Below are positions 8,933 through 17,835 of a DNA stretch of 64,000 nt, in pieces. The translations under genes and the position numbers were made by a program. Source of the DNA: Rugamonas rivuli (GTDB taxonomy: Bacteria; Pseudomonadota; Gammaproteobacteria; Burkholderiales; Burkholderiaceae_D); contig NZ_WHUF01000002.1 of assembly GCF_009380165.1 (NCBI RefSeq), forward strand, positions 248,001 to 312,000, given 5' to 3'. A model generated the notes under the pieces. The model was not told the DNA's origin. It saw nothing but the letters and a program-made list of their open reading frames with translations, and did no database searches. Position 1 is the first letter of the stretch; each line of letters begins with the position of its first letter.

Positions 8933-9110
8933 CGTCGTTAATTAGTCTCTATATGGTCTGAATGATATGGTGAAAGCGGCCTTACAGCCTGTTCGATTGG
9001 TTGCGTTGTTGTTCGGCACGGAAGCGGAATATTATGTTGCGCATGGCAACACTCTTCGATTACGCTGATTTACAAATGTAGTTGTGCCGATTTAACCTTT
9101 GGGGAGTGTC

Positions 9111-11021
9111 ATGGCTAGTCTTCTGCGGCGTTTGTCGATCCAGCAAAAACTGATGCTCAGCATGGCGGCCTGCCTGCTGCTGTTCCTGGCGATTTCAGCC
9201 ACGCTGAGCGTGGTCATGACGGGCAACAGCATCCGCGAGCGGGTGGTCAACCAGGAGCTGCCGGCCGAGGTGGGCGAAATCCGCAACGACATCCTGCGCC
9301 AGATCGGCGAACCGCTGGCGGCCACGCTGTCGGTCAGCGGCAATACCTTCCTGCTGGACTGGGAAAAGGCGGGCTTGCCGGACAGCGGCGTGCCGGCCTG
9401 GATCGCCTACTCGGCCAGCATCCGCAAGACCATGAAGGCCGCCGCGGTGTCGTGGGTCTCCGGCAGCACCGGCAAGTATTTCGACGACAAGGGCTACAAC
9501 CGCACGCTGGACAAGGGCGCGGCGGGCGACCAGTGGTTCTACGGCTTCCTCGCCAGCGGCAAGCCGTATTCGCTGAACCTGGACAAGGAGCCGGGCGCGA
9601 CCACCTACAACGTCTTCATCAACACCCGCTTCGATACCGGCGACGGCAAGATCGGCGTCGCCAGCCTGGGGCTGTCGGTCAACAAGCTGGCCGAGAACAT
9701 CCGCAGCTACAAGGTCGGCTTGTCCGGCTTCGTCTACCTGGTGCGGCCGAACGGCATGCTGATCGTGCACCGCGAGACCGCGCTGGCGGACGGCCAGCAT
9801 TTTATGAAGGATCTGCCGGGCTTCAACGCCGAGCTCAGCACCAAGCTGCTGGGCGGCCAGAGCTACGCCAGCGCCAGTTACTCGGCGCCGGGCGGCAAGC
9901 GCCTGGTGGCCTCGTCCTTCGTGCCGGAGTTGAACATGTATGTGATCGCCGAAGTGCCGGAGGCCGAAGTGCTGGGCGCCGTGACGCGCTCGGTGACGAT
10001 CTCGGCGCTGGTGGGCGGCCTGGTGGGCGGCGGTATCGGCCTGTTCGTGGTCTTCCTGGTCAGCCGCGCGATTGCCGCGCCGGTGGCGCGCGCCGCGCAG
10101 ATGCTGGGCGAAATCGCCGACGGCAATGGCGACCTGAGTCGCCGCATGCCGGTCGAGAGCGAGGACGAGGTGGGCGCGCTGGCCGATGGCTTCAACCGTT
10201 TCGTGTCATCGCTGAACGCGACGATACGCAAGGTGCGCGACAGTACGGAAACCATCGCCACGGCATCGAGCGAGATCGCCAGCGGCAACCTGGATTTGTC
10301 GGCGCGCACCGAGGCGCAGGCCTCCAGCCTGGAAGAGACGGCATCGGCGATGGAAGAGCTGACCGCGACCGTGACGCAGAACGCGGAAAGCGCCAAGCAG
10401 GCCAACCAGCTGGTGCAGTCGGCGTCCGGCTATGCGACCGAGGGCGGCGAGGTGGTGGGGCGCGTGGTGCAGACCATGGTGTCGATCAAGGATAGCTCGC
10501 GCAAGATCGTCGACATCATCGCCGTGATCGACGGCATTGCCTTCCAGACCAATATCCTGGCCTTGAACGCGGCGGTGGAAGCGGCGCGCGCCGGCGAGCA
10601 GGGACGCGGCTTCGCGGTGGTGGCCTCCGAGGTGCGCAACCTGGCGCAACGCTCGGCCAGCGCGGCCAAGGAAATCAAGGAACTGATCAGCGATTCGGTG
10701 GTCAAAGTGGATGCGGGCAGCGTGCTGGTGGACGAGGCGGGCGTGACGATGAACAAGATCGTCTCGTCGGTGGAGCAGGTGACCAGCATCATGGGCGAGA
10801 TCGTCGCCGCCAGCCACGAGCAGAGCGAAGGCATCGCCCAGGTCAACCTGGCGGTGACGGAAATCGACAGCACCACGCAGCAGAATGCCGCGCTGGTGGA
10901 GGAGGCCGCCGCAGCGGCGGGCTCGCTGCAGGAGCAGGCAGCCAACCTGGCGGAAGTGGTCAGCGTGTTCAAGCTGGAAGACGCGCCGCGCGCGGGCGGC
11001 TCGCGCCTGGCCTTGCGTTAG
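9111..11021 (+). CDS. Methyl-accepting chemotaxis protein with Cache sensor
   Basis: Transmembrane chemoreceptor of 636 aa. TM1 at about residues 14-35 is followed by a large periplasmic Cache-type ligand domain (Y/W-rich, containing [17 protein letters not shown] and [14 protein letters not shown]). TM2 lies near 295-320, then HAMP and a signalling domain whose tip reads [20 protein letters not shown]. There is no C-terminal NWETF-type tether for CheR/CheB. GGGGAG lies just before ATG 9111, preferred over a TTG four codons earlier. The ligand is not predictable. The stop overlaps the convergent clpP stop. Confidence 0.92.
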   Translation: MASLLRRLSIQQKLMLSMAACLLLFLAISATLSVVMTGNSIRERVVNQELPAEVGEIRNDILRQIGEPLAATLSVSGNTFLLDWEKAGLPDSGVPAWIAYSASIRKTMKAAAVSWVSGSTGKYFDDKGYNRTLDKGAAGDQWFYGFLASGKPYSLNLDKEPGATTYNVFINTRFDTGDGKIGVASLGLSVNKLAENIRSYKVGLSGFVYLVRPNGMLIVHRETALADGQHFMKDLPGFNAELSTKLLGGQSYASASYSAPGGKRLVASSFVPELNMYVIAEVPEAEVLGAVTRSVTISALVGGLVGGGIGLFVVFLVSRAIAAPVARAAQMLGEIADGNGDLSRRMPVESEDEVGALADGFNRFVSSLNATIRKVRDSTETIATASSEIASGNLDLSARTEAQASSLEETASAMEELTATVTQNAESAKQANQLVQSASGYATEGGEVVGRVVQTMVSIKDSSRKIVDIIAVIDGIAFQTNILALNAAVEAARAGEQGRGFAVVASEVRNLAQRSASAAKEIKELISDSVVKVDAGSVLVDEAGVTMNKIVSSVEQVTSIMGEIVAASHEQSEGIAQVNLAVTEIDSTTQQNAALVEEAAAAAGSLQEQAANLAEVVSVFKLEDAPRAGGSRLALR

Positions 11022-11632
11022 GCCTGATCGCGGGACGTCAGCACGCGGTCGATCAAGCCGTATGCCGCGCCCTGCTGGGCCGACATGTAGTTGTCGCGGT
11101 CCGAATCTTTTTCGATCCGCGCCAGCGGCTGGCCGGTGCGTTCGGCGTAGATGGTGTTGAGGCGATGGCGCTGGTACAGCACTTCGCGCGCCTGGATCTC
11201 GATGTCGGACGCCACACCCTGCGATCCGCCGTGCGGCTGGTGCATCATGATGCGGGCGTTGGGCAAGGCGTAGCGCTTGCCGATGGCGCCCGCCGCCAGC
11301 AGGAAGGAACCCATGCTGGCGGCGAACCCCGTGCACAGCGTCGACACGTCCGGCTTGATGAACTGCATCGTGTCGTACACCGCCATGCCGGCGTACACCG
11401 AGCCGCCCGGCGAATTGATGTACAGCGAAATATCCTTGCCGGGATCGTCCGATTCCAGGAACAGCAGTTGCGCGACGATCAGGTTGGCCGATTGCTCGGT
11501 CACTTCTCCCACCAGGAAGATCACCCGCTCCTTCAGCAAGCGCGAATAGATGTCGAACGCGCGCTCGCCGCGTGCCGTGTGTTCGATGACGGTGGGTACC
11601 AGGCCGAGCGCCAGCGGAGATTGCGAAGTCAT
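11018..11632 (-). CDS. clpP: ClpP-family ATP-dependent protease subunit (probable second copy)
   Basis: Serine protease of 204 aa that would form the tetradecameric ClpP barrel fed by ClpA/ClpX. Catalytic Ser is in [14 protein letters not shown], His in MMHQPHGG and Asp in [12 protein letters not shown]. Start at 11632 ([10 protein letters not shown]) with AGGA upstream; the long open frame beyond it antisense to the sigma-factor gene is spurious. The gene is not in the usual tig-clpP-clpX operon, so it is probably a paralogue rather than the housekeeping copy; this needs the rest of the genome. Confidence 0.92.
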   Translation of the reverse strand: MTSQSPLALGLVPTVIEHTARGERAFDIYSRLLKERVIFLVGEVTEQSANLIVAQLLFLESDDPGKDISLYINSPGGSVYAGMAVYDTMQFIKPDVSTLCTGFAASMGSFLLAAGAIGKRYALPNARIMMHQPHGGSQGVASDIEIQAREVLYQRHRLNTIYAERTGQPLARIEKDSDRDNYMSAQQGAAYGLIDRVLTSRDQA

Positions 11633-11686
11633 GATGGTCCTTTTGCGATAGAGTTGGGTATCGCTTGACGTTTGCCGGCCGGCGCT

Positions 11687-11724
11687 GTGTGACAATAAAA
11701 AAATATATCGCCGGCGTGTCACAC
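11687..11724. repeat. Inverted repeat in the clpP / sigma-factor divergent promoter region
   Basis: Exact 8-base arms GTGTGACA (11687-11694) and TGTCACAC (11717-11724) separated by 22 bases, including an A/T-rich run. Placed between two divergently transcribed genes, it could be an operator for either. No regulator is identified. Confidence 0.45.
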
Positions 11725-11776
11725 TTTGGCCCTGCCGAGCGTCAAGTGGCACCAGCCTCATACAAGGAGATTCACC

Positions 11777-12445
11777 ATGTCCAGCATTGCCGACACCGAC
11801 GGCGCCCTGTTCGAGCGGTTGCGTCCGCGCCTGAAAGCGATCAGCTGCCGCATCGTCGGCAGCGAGGCGGAAGCCGAGGACATCGTGCAGGATTGTTTTC
11901 TCAAATGGCGGGTCGCCGAGCAGGGCGCGCTGGAAACGCCGGCCGCCTGGCTGACCACCGTCGTGCAGCATCAATCGATCGACCGGCTGCGCAAGCGTGC
12001 GCGGGATGCGGCGGCCGCGCACGCCGCGATGGAGCTGGCGTCCGATGCGGCGGCCGAGACGCCGGAAGAGAGCCTGCTGCGTCGTGCCGAACTGGGCGAG
12101 GCGCTGGCCCGCTTGCTGGCCTGCCTGTCGCCCTCCGAGCGGCTGGCGGTGGTGCTGCATGACGTGTTCGAGTGCGGGCACGCCGAGATCGCGGCCAGGC
12201 TGGGCATCAAGACGGCGGGCGCGCGCCAGCACCTGGCGCGCGCCCGCCGGCGCTTGCGCGAGGATGACCTGCCGCCGGGAGAAAAGCTGTGCCGCGAACT
12301 GCTGCGCCGCTTCCAGGCCGCGATCAACGGCCTGGACGTGCCGGCGATGATGATGCTGCTCGGCGACGAGCAGCCGGTATCGGTGCTGGCGTCGCGCCGC
12401 GTGCAGGCATGCGCCAACGATGCGTCATACGCGCTGGCGGCTTAG
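11777..12445 (+). CDS. ECF-type RNA polymerase sigma factor with shortened C-terminal extension
   Basis: Alternative sigma factor of 222 aa. Region 2 ([27 protein letters not shown]) and region 4 ([27 protein letters not shown] followed by [13 protein letters not shown]) are clear. About 45 residues follow ([20 protein letters not shown]) that resemble the beginning of the SnoaL-like domain of SigJ/ECF41-type factors, but the domain is cut short. There is no adjacent anti-sigma gene, consistent with that group, where the C-terminal domain itself regulates. AAGGAGA lies seven bases before ATG 11777. Its target may be the following hydrolase gene. Confidence 0.85.
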   Translation: MSSIADTDGALFERLRPRLKAISCRIVGSEAEAEDIVQDCFLKWRVAEQGALETPAAWLTTVVQHQSIDRLRKRARDAAAAHAAMELASDAAAETPEESLLRRAELGEALARLLACLSPSERLAVVLHDVFECGHAEIAARLGIKTAGARQHLARARRRLREDDLPPGEKLCRELLRRFQAAINGLDVPAMMMLLGDEQPVSVLASRRVQACANDASYALAA

Positions 12446-12515
12446 ACTGTTGCTTTCCATTGCGCCCTAAGTTGGGTTAAGCTTGTAAATTAACCAAGAC
12501 TACCAGGAGCGTCGA

Positions 12516-13781
12516 TTGAGCAGGCCGTTTTCCAGAACATATGCTGCCGCAGCACTGATGTGCGCTTTCGCGATGATGCCGGCCGTGGCGTCCGCCGCCA
12601 GCGAGCAAGCGGATGGCGTCAACGTCGGCGCCTATCATGTCGATGCGGTCAGCGCGGGCAGCGGCTCGTACACAGTGATTTTCGAATCGGGCTTCGCCAG
12701 CGACCTGTCGGTATGGCGGCGGGTGGCGCCGGAGATCGCCAAGTCGGCCAAGGTGTTCGTCTACTCGCGTGCCGGCATCGGCAAATCCGATGCGCGTCCC
12801 GAAGCGCGTACGCCCCAGCGCAGCGCCGCCGAATTCGAACAGGTGATCGAAGCGGCGCACCTGTCGCCGCCGTTCATCCTGGTGGGCCATTCGTATGGCG
12901 GCTACCTGATACGCCTGTTCGCCCAGCGCCATCCGGAGCAGGTGGCGGGCATGGTGTTTGTCGACGCCAGCATGGAGCGCTTCGATACCGAACTTAAAAA
13001 GATCGACGCCGCCAAGGTGGCGCAAGACCAGAAGTATCTCGACACTCTGACGCCCGCGCCGCTGAAGGCGGAGAGCAAGCTGGTGGACGAGGCTTTCGCG
13101 GCGGCCAGCCTGCTGCCGGCGCCGAAGCTGCCGGACGTGCCGGCCGTGGTGCTGACATCGACGATGGTGCGCGAGCAGCCGGAGTTCTTCATGCACACGG
13201 TGCCTGCGGTGGCGGTGTGGCGTTCGCTGCATGAGCAGCTGTTCACGCAGTTCTCCAGCGGCAGCCATGTCGTAACCGCCAACAGCGGACACAATATCCA
13301 TCTGGAGGAACCGGCGCTGGTGGCCGGCGCCATACAGCAGGTGATCGCCAGTGCGACGGAAAAGGAGCAGCGCCGCGTGCGCAAGCTGGCGCAGGAAAAG
13401 CTGCTGGGCACCCTGGATCGCGCCGGCGCGCTGTTGCAATCGAAGCGCGACGGCGAGGCCGGGCAGCTGGTGGCGAGTGCGCTGAAGGAGAGCGGCTATG
13501 GCGAGAACGAGATCAACGGCCTGGGATATACGATGCTGGGCAAGCGCAAGCAACCGCAGGTCGCGGCGCTGGTCATGAAGTTCAACGCCGACACCTTCCC
13601 GGCGTCGGCCAATGCGCATGACAGCTATGGCGAACTGCTGCTCGAATTGAAACAGCCCTTGCAGGCAAAGGCGCAGTTCCAGCAGGCGATCGCGCTGGGC
13701 ACGGCCGGCGGCAAAAGCCCGCAGGCGATGGAAGGCTACCGGGGCAACCTGGCGAAAGCCGAGAAGGCGCTAGCTCAGTAA
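12516..13781 (+). CDS. Exported alpha/beta hydrolase with C-terminal TPR-like domain
   Basis: Protein of 421 aa with a signal peptide ending near VASAAS (residue about 28). The alpha/beta-hydrolase domain (about 35-285) has the nucleophile elbow GHSYGG and an oxyanion segment VIFESGFASD; the catalytic His is probably in ANSGHNIHLEEP. The last 130 residues are helical and contain a TPR-like unit (NAHDSYGELLLELKQPLQAKAQFQQAI written in pieces elsewhere in secreted esterases and beta-lactamases). The start is TTG at 12516 with AGGAG six bases upstream. Substrate unknown; probably a periplasmic esterase. Confidence 0.82.
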   Translation: MSRPFSRTYAAAALMCAFAMMPAVASAASEQADGVNVGAYHVDAVSAGSGSYTVIFESGFASDLSVWRRVAPEIAKSAKVFVYSRAGIGKSDARPEARTPQRSAAEFEQVIEAAHLSPPFILVGHSYGGYLIRLFAQRHPEQVAGMVFVDASMERFDTELKKIDAAKVAQDQKYLDTLTPAPLKAESKLVDEAFAAASLLPAPKLPDVPAVVLTSTMVREQPEFFMHTVPAVAVWRSLHEQLFTQFSSGSHVVTANSGHNIHLEEPALVAGAIQQVIASATEKEQRRVRKLAQEKLLGTLDRAGALLQSKRDGEAGQLVASALKESGYGENEINGLGYTMLGKRKQPQVAALVMKFNADTFPASANAHDSYGELLLELKQPLQAKAQFQQAIALGTAGGKSPQAMEGYRGNLAKAEKALAQ

Positions 13782-13804
13782 CGGCAAGCGCCAGGGGGCG
13801 GAAA

Positions 13805-14146
13805 TCAGACGGCTGGGCCGACGTCCATGCCGTCGTAGGATTCGAGCTGGTGCTCTTCGGCGAACTTGTAGAGTTCCTGGTTGCGGACGTGCAGCGTATC
13901 GGCGGTGTGGTGTTCGACTTTTTCAACGTGCAGCCACCACAGCGCGGGTACGCTGGCTTCCGGCTTGGAGTCGTAGATGCCGACGATCTGATAGCCCTTG
14001 GCCTTCAGCAGCGCCGAGACGCCTTCCAGTTTGCTCTTGGTAGTGTCGGCGAAAAAATAGCCCCACAACAGCGGCTTCGAAATATCCCACGGCGCGTTCT
14101 GCTTCATGTCGGCAAACAGCTCGACCATGTCTTCTTTGGTGATCAT
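13805..14146 (-). CDS. rraB: RraB-family ribonuclease E inhibitor
   Basis: Protein of 113 aa of the RraB (DUF1260) family, which binds RNase E and alters degradosome composition in E. coli. Conserved blocks include LLWGYFFADTTKSKLEG, KAKGYQIVGIYDSK, WWLHVEKVEHHTADTL and the end LESYDGMDVGPA. It is a single gene transcribed toward the hydrolase. Recognition is by family motifs; the effect on RNase E in this lineage is inferred. Confidence 0.85.
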   Translation of the reverse strand: MITKEDMVELFADMKQNAPWDISKPLLWGYFFADTTKSKLEGVSALLKAKGYQIVGIYDSKPEASVPALWWLHVEKVEHHTADTLHVRNQELYKFAEEHQLESYDGMDVGPAV

Positions 14147-14222
14147 GTACTTATCCTTGGTTGGTGCGGTAGCGCTAATGCGGTAGCGCGTATTTTACCG
14201 CAGCGGCGTTGGGGGCCGTGGT

Positions 14223-15722
14223 TCAGGTGTGGGGGAAGGTTACGGTGACTTTCAGGCCCTGGCCGCCTGCGGCTTCGTCCAGCGTGATGCTGGCGCCGTG
14301 CAGCGTGGCGATGTCGCGGACGATGGCCAGGCCCAGGCCGGCGCCGCCGGGATTGCGCTCCAGCGTCGCGGCGGCGCGGTAGAAGGGGGCGAAGACCCGC
14401 TCACGCTCGGCGGCGGCGATGCCATGGCCGCTGTCTTCCACCTCCAGCAGCACGCCGCCCGCGCCAGGCCGCACCCGCAGCGTCACGGTGCCGCCCTGCG
14501 GCGTGTAGCGCAGCGCGTTGTCCACCAGGTTGGCGATCAGTTCATGCAGCAGCAAGGCCTGGCCCTGCACCACGCACTCGCTGTCCGCCTCCAGCGACAG
14601 GTCGATCTGCTTGGACACCGCCGCCATCGCCATCTCCAGCCCCACCTGGCGCGCGATGTCGCGCAGCGAGGCCGGTTCCGATTGGGCCGCCGCGCCGTCG
14701 GCGTCGCCGCCATGTTCGATGCGCGCCAATGTCAGCAGGCGGTTGGCCAGGTTGACCGTCGAATCGGTGGTGGCGGCGATGCTGTGGACGATCTCGCGCA
14801 GCGCCGCCCGCGTGGCTTGCGGATCGGCGTTCGGCCGGTCGCATTCGCGCAGCGCCAGTTCGGCCTGGGTCTTCAGCACCGTCAGCGGCGTGCGCAGCTG
14901 GTGCGAGGCGTCGGCGATGAAGCGGCGCTGGCTGCTGATCAGGATCTGCAGTCGCGAGCGCGAGCTGTTCATCGCCGCCACCAGCGGCCGCACTTCCTTG
15001 TGCACCAGCGTCGGATCGACATCGGAGGAGTCGTTCAGCTTGCGCGTCTCCACCGCGATCTTCAGGCGCATCAGCGGTTGCAGCACCAGCCGCACGGCGA
15101 ACCACACCAGCAGCGCCAACGCCAGCAGCAGCAAGGCCTGCCACGCCAGCGTATCGAACAGGATCTGGTTCGACAGTCCGCGCCGCGCCTCCAGCGTTTC
15201 GCCGACTTGTATCAGCGCGATGCCGCGCATCGAATCGTCGTACACCGGCTGCAGCAGCGCGGCGATGCGCACCGGCTGGCCGTTGTAGTTGGCATGGTAG
15301 AAGCGCACCAGTGCCGGATAGGCCTCCGAGCGCGGCACGTTGGCCGGCACCGGCGGCAGATCGGCGTAGCCGGACACGGTCTCGCCCTTGATGCCGGTGA
15401 CTTTGTAGTAGATGCGGCCCAGCGTGTCGGTCTCGAAGCTGTCCAGCGCCACGTAGGGCACGTCCGCCACCACCTTGCCGTCGACGATGGACACGCGCTC
15501 CGCCAGCGCCCGCGTGGAGGCCAGCAGCGAGCGGTCGTAGGCGACATCGGCCGCGTCCAGCGCGTTGCGGTAGACCGAGATGGTGTTGAGCGCCACCAGC
15601 ACCAGCAAAGGCCCCAGCAGCCAGCGCAGCAGCTGGCCGCGCAGGCTGCCCAGCGGGGCCCCCGGTCCGAAGCGGCGTGCCAGTCGCTCCAGCAGCGGCA
15701 GGCGGCGCGGCGCCCCGTTCAA
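14223..15722 (-). CDS. tctE: Sensor histidine kinase, TctE family
   Basis: Kinase of about 499 aa. TM1 at about residues 32-50, a periplasmic domain containing YYKVTGIKGETVSGYADLPP (the TctE_N/2CSK_N domain), TM2 at about 195-215, then phospho-acceptor H274 in DASHQLRTPLTVLK. The ATPase motifs NLVDNALRYTP, DSGHGI and GAGLGLAIV follow. The start is taken as TTG 15722, two bases after the tctD stop; no ATG exists before TM1, so the exact start is uncertain. TctE-type sensors respond to extracellular carboxylates, often through a Bug/TctC binding protein; an orphan Bug gene lies nearby at 17836. Confidence 0.87.
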   Translation of the reverse strand: MNGAPRRLPLLERLARRFGPGAPLGSLRGQLLRWLLGPLLVLVALNTISVYRNALDAADVAYDRSLLASTRALAERVSIVDGKVVADVPYVALDSFETDTLGRIYYKVTGIKGETVSGYADLPPVPANVPRSEAYPALVRFYHANYNGQPVRIAALLQPVYDDSMRGIALIQVGETLEARRGLSNQILFDTLAWQALLLLALALLVWFAVRLVLQPLMRLKIAVETRKLNDSSDVDPTLVHKEVRPLVAAMNSSRSRLQILISSQRRFIADASHQLRTPLTVLKTQAELALRECDRPNADPQATRAALREIVHSIAATTDSTVNLANRLLTLARIEHGGDADGAAAQSEPASLRDIARQVGLEMAMAAVSKQIDLSLEADSECVVQGQALLLHELIANLVDNALRYTPQGGTVTLRVRPGAGGVLLEVEDSGHGIAAAERERVFAPFYRAAATLERNPGGAGLGLAIVRDIATLHGASITLDEAAGGQGLKVTVTFPHT

Positions 15723-15724
15723 CG

Positions 15725-16462
15725 TCAGCCGCCCTTGGCGCCGCCGGCCGGCGCAGGGGCGGGAGCAGGAGTGGCCGCGGGCCGCGGTTGCAGCAGGTAG
15801 CCGATGCCGCGCAGCGTGGTGATGACGGCGGCATCCGGCGCGGCGATGTCGAGCTTCTTGCGCACGCGGTGGATATACAGCTCGATCGCATCGAGGTTGG
15901 CATCGTCCGCCAGTGCGAACACTTCGTCGAACAGCTTCTCCTTGGAGACGGCGCGGCCGGAGCGTGTGATCAGCGTCTCCAGCACCGCGTGTTCGCGCGG
16001 CGTCAGCGCCAGCGCGGTGCCGGCGTAGGTGAACATGCGGGTGACGGTGTCGAAACTGAGCGCGCCGCAGCTGTGCACCAGCGCCTCGTTGCCCACGCTG
16101 CGGCGCAGCAGGGCCTTGACGCGCGCCTCCAGCTCCGCCAGCTCGAAGGGCTTGGCCAGGTAGTCGTCGGCGCCCAGGTTCAGGCCCTGCACGCGGTCTT
16201 CCAGGCCGCCGCGCGCGGTCAGTATCAGCACGGGAGTCTGGCCTCGCGGGCCGCCGCGCGCGCGCAGGCGCTTGAGCACTTCCAGGCCGTCCATGCGCGG
16301 CAAGGTCAGATCGAGGATGAGCAGCGCGTAGTCCTGGGTGTGCAGCAGGGCGTCGGCATCGGCGCCGTTGTCGGCGCATTCCACCGTCAGATTGGCGTCG
16401 CGCAGGGCTTTGGACAGCCAATGTGATAGCTCGGTGTGGTCTTCAACTAACAGAATGCGCAT
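15725..16462 (-). CDS. tctD: OmpR-type response regulator, TctD family
   Basis: DNA-binding regulator of 245 aa: receiver domain with the acidic pocket VEDHTE and phospho-acceptor D51 in ILDLTLPRMDG, Lys in DYLAKPF, and a winged-helix domain (about 125-220) with ALTPREHAVLETL and ELYIHRVRKKL. An Ala/Pro-rich tail follows. The gene is divergent from the porin, and the 11-bp-phased TGAAAG repeats at 16590 and 17792 are good candidates for its sites. First gene of the tctDE operon. Confidence 0.9.
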   Translation of the reverse strand: MRILLVEDHTELSHWLSKALRDANLTVECADNGADADALLHTQDYALLILDLTLPRMDGLEVLKRLRARGGPRGQTPVLILTARGGLEDRVQGLNLGADDYLAKPFELAELEARVKALLRRSVGNEALVHSCGALSFDTVTRMFTYAGTALALTPREHAVLETLITRSGRAVSKEKLFDEVFALADDANLDAIELYIHRVRKKLDIAAPDAAVITTLRGIGYLLQPRPAATPAPAPAPAGGAKGG

Positions 16463-16589
16463 AAATTCTTGCCAACAATATGAAATAAGTTCAGTGTAAG
16501 GCCAGAATCATGGTCTCAGCCGCCCCAAAAGGGAAGCCCTTACCTGATTTGTGGTGCATGGGCGACAGCAAACCATGCCGAAGCAGCTA

Positions 16590-16607
16590 TGAAAGGTAAT
16601 TGAAAGG
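16590..16607 (+). promoter_or_regulatory. Candidate TctD operator upstream of the porin gene
   Basis: Tandem direct repeat TGAAAGG-N4-TGAAAGG, with repeats 11 bases apart, the spacing typical of OmpR-family dimers. It lies in the tctD/porin intergenic region. The same pattern recurs at 17792-17808 before the Bug gene. That it is a TctD site is inferred from position and phasing. Confidence 0.55.
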
Positions 16608-16680
16608 AAGCGACTCCTATAGTGACAGCCTGATTGAAAAGATCAGGCATCACAAATAACTACATCCTCTGGAGACCTAC

Positions 16681-17748
16681 ATGAAAAAATCCTCGTTGAC
16701 CCTCGCTATCATGGCATTGGCGGCAGCCGCCGGCGGCGCCGCCCAAGCCCAATCGAACGTGCAGGTCTACGGTTTGCTGGACGTCGGTGTGGAAACCGCC
16801 AACAACAAGACACCAACCGGCGGCAGCATGACCAGTGTGATCTCCGGCGGCATGAACACTTCGCGCTGGGGCCTGCGTGGCACCGAAGACCTGGGCGGCG
16901 GCCTGAAAGCCGTGTTCAACCTGGAAGGCGGCATCCTGATGGACACTGGCGCCCAGGACGGCGTGCTGTTCAAGCGCCAGGCCAACGTCGGCCTGGAAGG
17001 CGCCTTCGGCCGCGTGATCATCGGCCGTTCCTTCACCAGCGTGTACGACACCGTGATCTCCTTCGACCCGATGGGCTTTGCGCCTTACTACTCGTGGGCG
17101 ACTTCGGGCCCGGCCACCGGTCCTAGCAAATACGGCTTCACCACCCAGTACGACAACATCATCAAGTACGCCGGCACCGTCGGCGACTTCAAGTTCGGCG
17201 CCAACTACGCAGCAGGCGAGCAGACCACCGGTGCGCAGGACAGCGCCAAGGTCGGCATGTCCGGCGTCTACAAGATCGGCGCCGTCAACCTGATGGCGAC
17301 CTGGGAGCGCAACAACGGCAACACCGTCCCAGCCACCGGCAACCGCGACAAGAACACCGTCTGGCACCTGGGCGCGAACTATGAAAACGGTCCGGTGAAA
17401 CTGTGGGGCGTGATGCGCGACTACAAACTGGTGGCCGGCAAGGCGCTGACCCCGGACGTCAAGGCCACCACCACCTGGGCCGGCATCGCCTACAAAACCG
17501 ACGACGTGACCACGCTGACCGGCGCGATCTACCACGTCAACGTCAAGAACGTCGCCGCCGGCAAGGACGCCGATCCAACCATGTACGTGGCGCGCTATCG
17601 CTACGCTCTGTCCAAACGCACCGACCTGCATGTGTCGGCTGCCTATGCCAAGGCCAAGAATGGCCAGCTGACCGGCCTGTCGCGTGACGATGCCGGCTAC
17701 GGCGACACCCAGCGCGGCGTCACCGTCGGCATGCAGCACCGCTTCTAA
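16681..17748 (+). CDS. Family-4 outer-membrane porin (Omp32-like)
   Basis: Trimeric general or anion-selective porin of 355 aa. The signal peptide ends at AQA-Q (about residue 23). Then come the typical start NVQVYGLLDVGVE, SRWGLRGTEDLGGGLKAVF, the F/G-rich strand pattern GRVIIGRSFTSVYDT and the terminal aromatic GMQHRF required for BAM insertion. It is divergent from tctDE and upstream of the Bug/ABC transport genes, so it probably supplies outer-membrane passage for the imported solute. A ribosome-binding TGGAG precedes the ATG. Confidence 0.93.
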   Translation: MKKSSLTLAIMALAAAAGGAAQAQSNVQVYGLLDVGVETANNKTPTGGSMTSVISGGMNTSRWGLRGTEDLGGGLKAVFNLEGGILMDTGAQDGVLFKRQANVGLEGAFGRVIIGRSFTSVYDTVISFDPMGFAPYYSWATSGPATGPSKYGFTTQYDNIIKYAGTVGDFKFGANYAAGEQTTGAQDSAKVGMSGVYKIGAVNLMATWERNNGNTVPATGNRDKNTVWHLGANYENGPVKLWGVMRDYKLVAGKALTPDVKATTTWAGIAYKTDDVTTLTGAIYHVNVKNVAAGKDADPTMYVARYRYALSKRTDLHVSAAYAKAKNGQLTGLSRDDAGYGDTQRGVTVGMQHRF

Positions 17749-17762
17749 GCCGAAGAATGGAG

Positions 17763-17788
17763 CGCGGCATTTTGCAAAAAATGCCGCG
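17763..17788 (+). terminator. Terminator-like hairpin after the porin gene
   Basis: An 11-bp perfect stem (17763-17773 with 17778-17788) and a four-base loop lie 15 bases after the porin stop. There is no T-run downstream, so it may attenuate rather than fully stop transcription into the Bug gene or protect the porin mRNA 3' end. Confidence 0.55.
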
Positions 17789-17791
17789 TTC

Positions 17792-17808
17792 TGAAAGCGC
17801 TTTGAAAG
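17792..17808 (+). promoter_or_regulatory. Candidate TctD operator upstream of the Bug gene
   Basis: TGAAAG-N5-TGAAAG with the two units 11 bases apart, the same repeat as at 16590-16607. The two sites fit a shared form TGAAAGS-N3-TTGAAAGS. Located 28 bases before the Bug start codon. Confidence 0.5.
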
Positions 17809-17835
17809 CTTCACCGTTCTAAGATACCTACCAAG

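Noticed and set aside
9067-9093. Possible sigma-28 promoter before the chemoreceptor (GCCGATTT at 9086)
   Set aside because: The -10 fits six of eight bases but no acceptable -35 lies at the right distance.
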